NCBI GenBank assembly: GCA_015680685.1
Contig: MNCI01015984.1
Location: 1,293,625 to 1,357,624, forward strand
DNA from: Gnetum montanum
Taxonomy: Eukaryota; Streptophyta; Gnetopsida; Gnetales; Gnetaceae
DNA: 64,000 nucleotides
Direction: 5' to 3'
Positions within the stretch are counted from its first letter, which is position 1. Each line of letters starts with the position of its first letter. Under the pieces are notes generated by a model, which worked only from the letters and a program-made list of their open reading frames with translations, was not told the DNA's origin and did not search any database. Positions 21,605 through 31,930 of this stretch are shown here, piece after piece. The position numbers and the translations under genes were made by a program.

Positions 21605-21872
21605 CCAGTTGATAGTCTTAGCGGACTGTCGTGGGTTAGTTTTACGTCATAATCCATTGGACGTTGCCAGTTTATCGTCATAGCGGATGGTACGATGCTA
21701 GTTTATAGTCGTGGTGGACTATGAAGAGGCAAGCTAGTTTATAGTCTTAACGGACTCTGGTAAATGAGTGTGACAGTTTAGTGTCATGTCGGACAAAGCT
21801 CTATGGTGTTAGTTTACCATCATGACGCCAGGATATTCTGTGGTATCAGTTTTAAGTCATGATGCTAGGACT
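21605..21872 (+). repeat. AGTTTA-hairpin repeat array of M1
   Basis: About eight copies of AGTTTA (or AGTTTTA) followed by a short stem-loop: TAGTC...GACTA at about 21705, AGTC...GACT at about 21750, ACGTC...GACGT at about 21640, TGTC...GACA at about 21783, and AGTC...GACT at about 21855. Stem bases change on both sides together. It lies between the 3' LTR region and the protease because the intervening genes are deleted in this copy. Confidence 0.75.
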
Positions 21873-22225
21873 GCTCTGTGTGGATGCATGCATGTGCATC
21901 TGTATGATCCTGTAAACAAAAGCTACTAGAGAAAATAATGTTAAATAGCAACTGTAGAAAACATGAACTGAAATGCACAAGTAAATAGAAAAAAATGAGA
22001 AATGGTGGTAGTTTAAGGCCTTTTCAGGCCACATGTAAATGCGTAGGCTAGTACAATGCAAATGAAGGTGACGTATGCACAATGAACAAAGGTGAAGAGT
22101 GGACAGGGATAAGATGTGTTTTTGGCCACAAGGGAGTCTTGATTGAGTGGTTGTCTCCTAACTGGATGTGGTTTTGGAAGCATTTTAGGCTTAGGCTCCA
22201 CTGGGGGGCTTATGGTTTTCACCAC

Positions 22226-23014
22226 TCATTCAGGTGTTTTAGCTTTAAATATTGTGTTGGTTGTTGCTGCTTGTTCAGGAATTTTGGCTCTAGGTGTTGC
22301 GTTTTTTTTCGTGTGTGTTGCTTTAAGAGACTCCTCTTTCAAGAACTGTGACATGTCTATGTTGTGGTCAACTTGAAAGGGAGTGTTTTCACCGTGTATG
22401 ATCACTTGTCCACCTTCGTATGAAAGGCGGATTTCTTGATGTATCAGTGAGGAAACAGCTCGTTGTTGTGCGAGCCAAGGTCTACCAAGAATCATGTTGA
22501 AACTGGGCATCTCTTCTATGACAGTGAATTCTGCACTGGTGGGGAATTGTTCTCCTAGCACAAAGGCTAAGTTGATTGTTCCCTTAACTGTGACACGTGA
22601 TCCGTTGAACGATTTTAAACATCTGGTTTCCATTGGCATGATCTCATCTGCCATGCCTAGTTTGTCGATGACGGAGTATAGAACTATGTTTTTTGCCGCG
22701 CCATCATCAATGTGCACTCTGCGAATGGTACATTGCCCAACACGTATGCTAATCAACAATGGAGCTATTGTGACTTCCCCTCGTTCGGGGTTGAGTTTAA
22801 CTGCATCATCGCGGAAGGCTAAGGTGTTTGAATCGAATCCTTGTGGTGTGTGTTGTGAAATCATTGCATGGATGGATTCCATGTTAGCAGGGATGTCCTC
22901 TGTGATAGGAACAGATGCTAATGTTTGTGCTAAGGCTTCGCGATGGGCTGATGATATCATGACCAAATCGTACAAGCTCATGGTTGTGTTCTTTTGTTTG
23001 AGCGTTTGTTTCAC
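22226..23014 (-). pseudogene. Ty3/gypsy aspartic protease domain of M1
   Basis: Minus-strand frame with TTMSLYDLVMISSAHREAL, then VRVHIDDGAAKNI-type active site (RRVHIDDGAAKN), FNGSRVTVKGTINLAFVLGEQF, and FNMILGRPWLAQ, the conserved C-terminal ILGRxWL motif of retroelement proteases. It would process the gag-pol polyprotein. The frame is open for 262 residues, but the element around it is defective. The same domain occurs in P (about 30510-31050) and M2 (61203-61445), with the variant active site DDGAA in all three. Confidence 0.85.
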
Positions 23015-23037
23015 CTAGGCCAGTGTAGCTACAAAGT

Positions 23038-23655
23038 CTATGTTATCTGTCGTTGTGTTGGTTGTCTTGAGGGAGGAGAGGTTGAGATATTTCCTACAGT
23101 TGGGCTCAGGGTAAGTGAGGGGCCATCGTGTGGTGGCACTTTTATGATAAATGGGAGTTTAGGAGGTGTTGTTGTTATTTGACTAGCCTGTTGTGGCACC
23201 TTGATAATGAAAGGTTTCTTTGCTATTGTCATTGGTGCAACATGCCAGTTTAACGTCTTAGCGGATGACTGTGGTGGTACTTTGACCACAAAGGGTGTCT
23301 TTAGTGCTTGGGATTGCATTGCATCTAGCCAGTTTAACATCTTAGCGGACGTGTAAGGTGGTGGTACCTTGACCATGAAAGGTGTCATCGGTGCTCTAGG
23401 TGACACCTTGATGACGATGGGAGACCCCTTGCTTGTGGAGGTGGAGGGGATTATTACCTTGCTGGGAGGCACATGGATCACAAAAGGTTGGCGCACAGGT
23501 TTAGGCTTACTATCTATGCCAATGGAGTTTATGACATAGGAGGCATCATTTGTGCTAGGTTGATTTAGGGTGTTGACATTCAGTTGGCCCCATTCTATCA
23601 TTGCTTGTAGATCATCCTTTAACGCACGACAGGTGTCGATATTGTGACCAAACAT
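23038..23655 (-). pseudogene. Gag C-terminus and repeated PFVVKVP linker of M1
   Basis: Minus-strand frame that begins MFGHNIDTCRALKDDLQAMI (gag zinc-binding tail, GH-x4-C) and then carries the short motif P-[FI]-[MVI]-[VI]-[KH]-V-[PS] at least six times: QPFVIHVPP, SPIVIKVSP, TPFMVKVPP, TPFVVKVPP, KPFIIKVPQ and LPFIIKVPP. Two linkers encode SAKMLNW and SAKTLNW, which are AGTTTA-type repeats read on the opposite strand. Confidence 0.75.
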
Positions 23656-23751
23656 TTGGTGGTAGTGACAGAATTGGTCTAACTTGAAATGTTGTGGAAC
23701 CGGGGGCTCATTTGGTGCTGCTAAGGTGGGGTTCCTCAGTAACTCGCAGTA

Positions 23752-24467
23752 NNNNNNNNNNNNNNNNNNNNNNNNNNNNNNNNNNNNNNNNNNNNNNNNN
23801 NNNNNNNNNNNNNNNNNNNNNNNNNNNNNNNNNNNNNNNNNNNNNNNNNNNNNNNNNNNNNNNNNNNNNNNNNNNNNNNNNNNNNNNNNNNNNNNNNNNN
23901 NNNNNNNNNNNNNNNNNNNNNNNNNNNNNNNNNNNNNNNNNNNNNNNNNNNNNNNNNNNNNNNNNNNNNNNNNNNNNNNNNNNNNNNNNNNNNNNNNNNN
24001 NNNNNNNNNNNNNNNNNNNNNNNNNNNNNNNNNNNNNNNNNNNNNNNNNNNNNNNNNNNNNNNNNNNNNNNNNNNNNNNNNNNNNNNNNNNNNNNNNNNN
24101 NNNNNNNNNNNNNNNNNNNNNNNNNNNNNNNNNNNNNNNNNNNNNNNNNNNNNNNNNNNNNNNNNNNNNNNNNNNNNNNNNNNNNNNNNNNNNNNNNNNN
24201 NNNNNNNNNNNNNNNNNNNNNNNNNNNNNNNNNNNNNNNNNNNNNNNNNNNNNNNNNNNNNNNNNNNNNNNNNNNNNNNNNNNNNNNNNNNNNNNNNNNN
24301 NNNNNNNNNNNNNNNNNNNNNNNNNNNNNNNNNNNNNNNNNNNNNNNNNNNNNNNNNNNNNNNNNNNNNNNNNNNNNNNNNNNNNNNNNNNNNNNNNNNN
24401 NNNNNNNNNNNNNNNNNNNNNNNNNNNNNNNNNNNNNNNNNNNNNNNNNNNNNNNNNNNNNNNNNNN
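23752..24467. other. Assembly gap (716 N)
   Basis: Run of N within the gag of M1. Reading frames drawn across it are meaningless. Confidence 1.
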
Positions 24468-25028
24468 TATGGTTCCTTGCCTAGCCACAAACTGTGAAGT
24501 GACACCTTGGATGTGCGGGGCTGATGTAGTGAAAGTGGCCCCATGCGTTTGCACGTGTGGTATGTACTGGGTGGAGATGGAGGTGGGTAATCTCTGTTGG
24601 GATACTGGTGCTTGTGTGCTCATTGACACTTGGTGAGTGGCTGTCTGTCCCATGCGAGGATGGACTGATGGGTTCACGTAGGCATGGGGACTGAGGGTGT
24701 GGTATGAATCCTCAGGTTTAGATTATGCCTCAAAGTCATCTACATCATGTTGGTTTTGGGGCTCCTCATTGGGTCACTGTGTGTTTTGGCCCCTTGCCAG
24801 ACGGAGCTGGGAGATGAGCCTATGATGAGGATTAAAAAGGGGGATGATGTCATATACAGAGGGGATGAATTCATGACCTCCCATGTATATGTGCTCGAAG
24901 TTTCATTTTTCCTCCTATTCTGTGTGGTCAATAGGAAGGTTGGCCTGAATCTTCACATAGATCTAGTTATATTGTTCTTATGTGGGGACTATGAAGGCGT
25001 GTGTGCTAGAGTTTTGGGATGATTCCAT
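24468..25028 (-). pseudogene. N-terminal gag region of M1
   Basis: Minus-strand ATG at 25028 (MESSQNSSTHAF). Then, across stops and frame changes, come IYVKIQ and EDSYHTLSPHAYVNPSVHP and a Gln/Thr-rich stretch up to the gap. P has the same order: IYVKIQIKLAL (about 27695) and DSCHTLSPHTYINPLFP (about 27950). This identifies the start of gag in both. Confidence 0.7.
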
Positions 25029-25379
25029 GGTGATGTGTGAAGGGGCAACGTACGAGCTAGCTAACAAGTGCTGAGTGTGTTTCGGGTTCAGTGTGTAGAG
25101 TGTCTGGCGTGTGAACACTAAAAATTTTTCTAAATGTCTAGCATGTAAAGTGTAAACGAAAGAAAATTTGGCTAAGTGTGAAATTATGAACCGTAGTTGT
25201 ATGCGGATGGCGATCTCAGGTAAGAGGAAGTCATCTCGGAATCGTTATGTTGTGTGTATTGTATGACTTGGACAAGGTGATCCATGTTGGTGGCCGTTAG
25301 TACTTAGACCGGTTTGAAGTAGGTGCGAATTGCAGCGAATTCGGCTTTGAAACGAGCTCGTTTTGTGTGTTTTTGTTGA

Positions 25380-25645
25380 AAAAACACTGTAGCAGCGTAG
25401 ACACTGTAGCAACGTAAAGCACTGTAGCAACGTAGACACTATAGCAGCGTAAAGCACTGTAACAGCATAGACATTGTAGCAGCATAGACATTGTTGTAGC
25501 GTAAAGCACTGTAGCAACGTAGACACTGTAGTAGTGTAGACACTATAGCAGCGTAAAGCACTGTAGCAGCGAAACATTGTAGCAACGTAAACACTGTAGC
25601 AGTGTAGAGCACTGTAGCAGTGTAGAGCACTGTAGCAGTGTAAAC
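25380..25645. repeat. Tandem array of GCACTGTAGCAGCGTA-like units
   Basis: About 14 degenerate units of 17-20 bp with the core CACTGTAGCARCGTA, spaced AAAG or GAC. Minus-strand frames through it give meaningless Cys-Tyr-Ser repeats. It lies in the leader or U3 sequence between M1 and P. Confidence 0.85.
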
Positions 25646-25999
25646 ATCATATTTGAACAGGTAACGTGATCAGTGAAACACCGTGGAAATTGCGAATCGG
25701 CCTAAGGTGAAGATTCACGATTCAGACAAAAGTTTGTGATAGAAATCCAGAAGACAAAGCAAGGCAAAGAGGCGTGCAGCATCAAGTCTACAAGTTTCGT
25801 ACAAATTTCAACCTTACTTTGTTTTCTCTCTTTACGCTACATTACGCAACATAGCATAATGGTGCTCGGTGTAACTCTACTTAATGTAGCCCGATATCAG
25901 AAAGTAACTTATTTCGACAGATTCAACGAAGTTTAAGGCCTAAGCAGCGTGATATGTAACTTGTCGCATATTCCGCTAAGTCTTTTGTTCAGGCCTAAG

Positions 26000-26345
26000 T
26001 TTACGCTCCATTACGCAGAGCAGCGTAACGAGCTTCAAGGAAGTCAAAGTCAGAGTCCAAAGAAGTGTGGAGGATTGATTTCTTCTTTTTTTGCAAATTG
26101 GTCGCTTTACGCTCATCACGCTACGCAGCGTAGACAAGCGTAACTTATTTGTAAAGTTGACCATTTTTATGCTCTATTACGCTTTGCAGCGTAAATGAGC
26201 GTAAAACAGCTTGAGTCAACCTCTTCTATGCTCTATTACGCTCTACCATGGTATGTAGCGTAAACGAGCGTAAAATAGCCTAAAGTCAACTAAGGAAGCA
26301 CCAGACACGCACCTGTTGTCCATACGCATAATACGCTCATCAGCG
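26000..26345. repeat. TTACGCT/AGCGTAA inverted-repeat cluster in the P LTR
   Basis: Three to four copies of a unit of about 70-80 bp in which TTTACGCTNNATTACGCT is followed within a few bases by its reverse complement AGCGTAANNGAGCGTAAA (clear at about 26168-26205 and 26228-26275), each followed by AGTCAAC. Each can fold into a hairpin. It lies 200-500 bp upstream of the TATA box. Confidence 0.75.
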
Positions 26346-26525
26346 TATCGTAGCATAATCATGAAGTGGCTTCAGCGGAAGTAGTTGATAGCGTACTTTT
26401 CCCCCTTTCCAAAAAACATGATGCGACATGACTAGTTTCAACATAAAGTTTGCCAAGTCAACGGTATTTTGAAGGTTCGAGACACGTGTCATTAGGGCCG
26501 TGCCTTCTCCACGTACTACCAAACC

Positions 26526-26533
26526 TATAAATA
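26526..26533 (+). promoter_or_regulatory. TATA box of the P 5' LTR
   Basis: TATAAATA on the plus strand, about 740 bp upstream of the candidate PBS and 985 bp upstream of the gag ATG at 27510. The position fits the U3/R boundary of an LTR promoter. Confidence 0.55.
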
Positions 26534-27509
26534 CTCCAGTTGGTGAAGAAAGAAAGGATCTTTTGTTTGGCAGCATCACCTCTTAGTAGAGACAGAAGAC
26601 ATTATTGAGCATTGGTAGTAGGAGCAATCAATCTTTTGGTGAAAATACAGTTCTCTCCATTGGCGATCATTAGCAGCTTTGAGCAGAAACTACCGAAGGC
26701 AAAAAGAGTAGATCAGAGATCAAGATATCATCTGGTGCGGTTGGCAAGGTTTATTGATCAGAAATAGTTGATCTTCCTTGCATCCCATCTCTGGCTTATG
26801 AGGTAGACCGAGCTTCATTCTGTACTCCTTGTTGAACAGTTTTCTTGTTGCTTTGTGTATGCTTCACACAGGATAAGCAGAGTTTGCTATTGGAACTTTG
26901 TATACAATATACTCAGTCTTCGAATCAAAATATAGATCTTGGAATTACACACTTTTCTAAATCTGATCCTCCTTATCGCATTGACGTTGTCATTATTTCG
27001 ATTTATTTACATCGTTTTCTACTCCTTCTATGATTCATCGAATCAATTTGTCTCGTGGAATATCTATATAATACACATATTATCACGATATTCATCAATT
27101 TACTGATTAAGTAAGTTCCTGTCTGATCAACAAGATCGTTCAAGGCACCGTGGATTCGTTTTCTCCAACACGTTCTTCGCATGGATCCGTTGTTAAGACT
27201 GTGTACATGGATTTTTGTTTGGTATTTTCCAGCGACTGACGTTTTCCATCGTTACAGTTTTCTGGTGCTAGAAGGAGGGCCTAAACCTCCGATCCATATT
27301 TTACGGGTAGCCCTATAAGAAATCCATACCAACGTCCATAAAAAAAATGTAAACGTAATACCTCTAGGGAAGTTTACGAAATTGTATGGTGTAGATTGGT
27401 CACAGCAACGATTCCTTTGGAATCCTACAAGGTAAAAAGCCTAATCGTGATCTTGTTTGGCCGTCGCCTTTTAAAGCCTTTCGTTTGTTGTCATTAACCT
27501 ATCTGAGAA

Positions 27510-30048
27510 ATGGATTCTGCATATGCAACCACTACTGCTATGATCACCACCAACTCGGGTGCCACATCTGTAAATCCCATCGCCATTACTGGACCAGCTT
27601 TTGGTGCAATAGGACCTTAGGGACCATCGTGCCGTTCGTTGCGATTACAGGGTAAGGATCCTGCATTCACCGTCATGACTCCTGAAGAGTATAATTTCAT
27701 CTATGTCAAGATCCAGATAAAGCTTGCCCTTAGCTGGGCCAAGATGGAGGCAAAACAAAATTATGAGCTAATCCACAGAGGGGGCCAAGATTTCACCCTA
27801 TCGCGTATGACATTATCCCCCTGACCGAACATTATCATGAACTCCTGACCCAACTGGTTATGGCTAGGATTCAGACTACACGGTCCATTCTAGAACCTCA
27901 AAATGGGGAGGAGGAAGAAGATGAATTCGCAGCTCAGTCTGAACACGCGGATTCATGCCATACCCTCAGCCCCCATACATACATAAATCCCCTGTTTCCT
28001 CTCACTGGAGAAGCCGCCCATCTCAACTCAGTCATGACTACCCAAACCCATGTTCCTGTGATCTCACAGGCCACTACGCAATCCTCAGTCTTGCAAGTAC
28101 AAATACCATCTCAAAATACATTGGGGGCAGTCTCATGGCCACATGTAATTAGTATTCCGTCGGTGGTACCTACGTCCACCGCACCCTATTTCATCCCCCA
28201 AGTGCAACCCCATGCCACGCCTATAACCCGCTCGGTGCAAAATCCAGTGCAAACCTTATCGTCACAGCCCATTGCAAGACAACAAATTGCAACTACCATT
28301 CAATCGCAGCGATCCATTCAACAACCCATAGCTGGTCAGTGGATCATGCCTGTTGCACAACATGATCAATCTGTGTTATACGATGTACAACCCTTAGCCG
28401 CATCCACCACGCATGTACCGCAGATAAAGCACAATATCCTTACAATCTCCATCCTATACGCTCGGTGATAGCCAATTTCTCTACTCAACCCGGTGGGTGG
28501 TGGCTTTCACAGGCAACTCTGTCCATGGGGATAGTCCCTATTGCGCCGTCTATCAACCAGGCCATCGCTCCATTTCCATTACCTGACACTACTCTTTCAG
28601 TCCAACCCCCTGCTCCTCCTGCATAGACTTCTTCATCACCAAGTCTGGATCAAGCTTTTTTGCTTATTCAGACCCTCACCGAGGAAGTTAGGTGCCTTAA
28701 AGCTGCTGGCTCTGATACGATACAAGTCATGGATTTCTACTAGGATGATCCTATCAGCCCAGTGGTTCGTATGTTGTCATTGCCTCTAGGTATGTCATTG
28801 CACCATTTTACTAAATATAATGGGGAAGGAGATCCTAATGCTCATCTTATTACCTTTAGGTCTGAATCCTTGTTATTGTAGCAATGGCCTCATATGATTA
28901 TCTGTGTCTTTACAATGTCTCTAGTAGGGAAAGCTTTGGACTGGTATCATGCGCTCCCTCGCTCTTCCATCTCAACCTTGGAAGAGCTCCTAACACAATT
29001 CGTGACTTGCTTTAAGTACAATTTAAAGCCAGAAGTCATGCTAGACCAACTTATGGGAGTGAAGCAAGACCCACTTGAACCAGTCTAGAAGTTTATACAA
29101 CGATGGAGCGCTACTTTAAATGGAATTCGTGAGCCTATTGCGGAAGCCCATCTGCTGGCTATTTTCAAAGGAGTAGTTAACGACTTCATCAAGTCTAAAC
29201 TGTATTACCTTGCCCCTAGCTCCTTGAGTCAAGCTTTCGCCCAAACGAAGAGCATCCAAGATGCTGCTGAGGCTAGTAAAGACCTGGCGTATGTGGCTTA
29301 TAAAAATGCCAATAATAAGGGTAAAGACAAAGGTAAAGCAACAAAGACGATAGTAGCTGCGTTGGCTGAGGGCACTAAAAACAAGAATAACAAGAAGGCA
29401 TCCACAGTGTCTGCCGAGACCACAGCTAGTGCAAGTAGCACCAGTCAAGACACACCTGCTCCTGAAAAGCCCCCTCAGTCAATGCCAAACTTCGAGCGTA
29501 AAGATCGCTCAAAATATACAGCCCTGCCTATAAAGCATTCAGAACTGTTGAAACAATTATTAGGGGCAGGATACATTCAGAATAAAAAGGTATTCGAAGA
29601 AGCTCTACAGCATCACAGGCGTCATTGTGAATTGCTGAAGAATCCTTCTTTAGCCTTACTTAACAAACCACTAGTTTCGAAGTCTTTTAGGCTGGACCAT
29701 TTTTGTGACTACCATCAGTTGTGTGGTCACGATACCGATTACTGCTAGGCGTTGAAGGACAACATTCAATGCATGATTGACGATGGTTCTCTGAAATTAG
29801 ATGATAGTAGTCCAACATGTCCCAAAAACCAGGCGATGCATGTGTACAAAGACCTGTTGAACATAAATAACGCACCGTACACCATCAATGTGGTAAGTAC
29901 AGACAGTGAAGGGAAGGTATCGCTTAAACAACCCTTTGTTTTACGTGTACCTACCAGTTCACCCCAAGGGGCAAGTTCTTCACCCGCAGTTAGCGGCGTC
30001 CCAAGGCCATCCTTTGTTATTCGGATGCCCTCTCCAGCTATAACTTGA
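27510..30048 (+). pseudogene. Gag of element P
   Basis: ATG at 27510 (MDSAYATTTAMITTNSGATS). A Gln/Thr/Pro-rich N-terminal part (to about 28500) precedes the capsid-like retrotransposon gag domain: FTMSLVGKALDWYHALPRSS (about 28908), KYNLKPEVMLDQLMGVKQDP and FIQRWSATLNGI. Then come a Lys-rich linker and the zinc-binding motif FCDYHQLCGHDTDYC (about 29700-29747), immediately followed by TAG. A linker with PFVLRVP, SFVIRMP and PFILRVP follows. Stops at 27617, 28625, 28879, 29086 and 29746 and frame changes show that it is dead. Capsid protein packages element RNA. Confidence 0.85.
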
Positions 30049-30049
30049 C

Positions 30050-31335
30050 CTCACGTTAACAATAAAGCCATGGTCACGTCCGTGCCTACTCCTAAGGCAC
30101 CTTTTATCCTTAGGGTACCAAAACCATCGGCTACCCCTTTTATGTAGGGGCAAGCTTTTAACCAAAACCATCAACTGCCACCCAATAAAAAAAGGGAAGG
30201 GGATGCGTCAATTAATGTCCCCAAAAATCACTCTACGCTAGGCTTCGCTAAGCCTAGGCCCTTGGCCTCTATCCCTACACCTGCACCTTATAGGCAAGGC
30301 AAGGGTACAGAAACACAGCCACCTCCCTTCGGCAGAAAAAAATACAACCCTCCGACTGATGCTATTCCGCCTCGGGAGATTCGTCTCTTAGGGCGAATGG
30401 AAGAGGATAGAGGAGATAAATAACCTAGCTGAGAACGGAACCTCCTCGACACATTTACGCAAGTCAAGCAGGCTCTGAAACAGAAGAACACAACACTGAG
30501 CCTCTATGACTTGCTTATGACATCTCAAAAGCACCATGAGGCTATGGTCTGTATGCTGACATCCATACCTATGGATGAAGGCTTACCAGTGGAAGAGGAA
30601 GTGATACATGTTGTCATGTTTCCTCCCACCGCTGAGCGACCCAAACCTATCCCATTGACCTTTCACTATGAATCCATCAAGGATGATCCTGAGAAAGGTC
30701 GAGTGATGACAGAGCCCATGTTCATCACCATCCAGGTTGGTCAACATCGGATTCGGAGGGTGCACGTTGATGATGGTGCAGCTACGAATGTTATCCCTTA
30801 TCCTATAGTGGATAAGTTGGGTCTGGTCAACCAGATTAGTCCTACAACAACATCGTGCCTAAAGTCGTTCAATGGGGCATGAGTTCAAGTCAAGGGGACG
30901 GTGCATATTGATTTTGTGGCAGGAGACCAATTCCCAACAAACACCACATTTATCGTTATTGAGGAGATGCCCAGTTTCAACCTGATTCTAGGGAGGTCTT
31001 GGCTAGCCCAACTGAGGGCAGTTTCATCACCAATACACTAAGAGATACACCTACCTTATGTAGGGGGAGAGGTAGTAATACACGATGATAAAATAACTCC
31101 TAGAACTGTGAATAACATCGAAGAAGAACGGGGTTTAGAGATCGAAACGCTTGAAGATCAAACCCATGTTCGAATTCCTGAACAAGTCGAAATGAATGAT
31201 GACAGCCTAGCCTACGCAAACTTATCATTTCAGGGAGAAGAGGATGATGTGGAAGAGTCAGGTCATAAACCTCCCTGCCCTTATGCACCACTGAACGTAA
31301 AAGCCATTAAGAAACAATTGTGGGCTAACGATTGA
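30050..31335 (+). pseudogene. Protease region of element P
   Basis: NTTLSLYDLLMTSQKHHEAM (about 30490) is followed by RRVHVDDGAATNVIPYPIVD with the active-site Asp pair (about 30758-30800), VKGTVHIDFVAGDQFPT and FNLILGRSWLAQ (about 30975), then a charged C-terminal extension ending in a stop at 31333-31335. Stops at 30880 and 31040 interrupt it. It is collinear with M1 and M2 proteases. The frame ends some 600 bp before the 3' end of the antisense gene. Confidence 0.85.
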
Positions 31336-31566
31336 TCTGAGTGGTATTTACGCACATCGTTACACTTTTACTAGTTTTCTGCTTATGCTTGTCAAATTTG
31401 ATTGTCAGTTTTCTTTAATATACATACATATTTACGCTTTCTATCCATTACACTATTTACATTCCCCATTTTACGCCATTTACGCTTCTTGACTTCTATT
31501 AGTCATATTAGCACAATTATGCAGATATGTACATTTTTATCAATTACACTTCCAGACGTACGCAGA

Positions 31567-31703
31567 TGGCCCGCAACGGCCTAAAACTAAGGATAGCCCA
31601 CAACGGCCTAAAACTAGTAAAGGCCCGCAATGGCCTAAAACTAGCTAATTCGTTTGTATCTTACGCAAACGCTATGTGATGGCCCGCAATGGCCTTAAAC
31701 TAG
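31567..31703 (-). repeat. AAGGCC-type hairpin repeats 3' of the P antisense gene
   Basis: Four copies that read TAGTTTTAGGCCNTTGCGGGCC (written here in two parts) on the minus strand: AGTTTTAGGCC plus a five-base loop plus GGGCC. They lie about 230 bp past the stop codon of the antisense gene and on the same strand as it. The equivalent array in M2 is 60382-60616. Confidence 0.8.
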
Positions 31704-31930
31704 CAAATCCATTCTACAGTCATAATAACGTAACCTAATCAAAATCTTTAACAATTCTATTTACGCTTTGTATAGATAAACACATAAAATAAAAAACCAT
31801 AAAGAAAATCTCATGATTAATCATGCCAAGATTCATATTGCCATTGTTCAACTTCATAAATAAAACCGTGCGTAAATCACAATTACGCATCCCCTCTAGT
31901 ACCACTATCGCATGTATCCCTTAGGTTCTC

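Larger units (their letters stand above)
18968..25028 (-). mobile_element. Element M1: internally deleted Tat-like Ty3/gypsy element
   Basis: Minus strand. From left: 3' LTR and 3' region (18968 to about 21430), hairpin-repeat array (21605-21872), one AAGGCC-type repeat (22007), protease (22226-23014), repeated linker (23038-23655), an N gap, and the start of gag (ATG at 25028). Compared with its relative M2 it lacks integrase, both RNases H, RT and the antisense gene. Its start TGTACCG matches the M2 start at 48478. A 5' LTR is not recognised; P lies on that side. Confidence 0.8.
25029..27262. other. Junction of M1 and P: leader and P 5' LTR
   Basis: M1 (minus strand) and P (plus strand) meet head to head here. 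The right part is the P 5' LTR: a TATA box at 26526 and a likely LTR end just before 27263. The left boundary of the P LTR cannot be placed; it lies somewhere between about 25040 and 25750. No 5' LTR of M1 resembling 18968-21430 is present. No genes are seen. Confidence 0.55.

Noticed and set aside
22494-23018. 174-codon plus-strand frame
   Set aside because: Shadow of the M1 protease frame on the other strand, which has clear family motifs.
23684-24677. Long open frames across 23.7-24.7 kb on both strands
   Set aside because: They are open only because the gap Ns are read as X.
25245-25630. Cys/Tyr/Ser-rich minus-strand frames
   Set aside because: Translation of the CACTGTAGCA minisatellite in three frames; no independent sign of coding.
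27263-27280. Firm tRNA assignment for the P primer-binding site
   Set aside because: TGGTGCTAGAAGGAGGGC is in the right place but I cannot match it confidently to a tRNA without a database.
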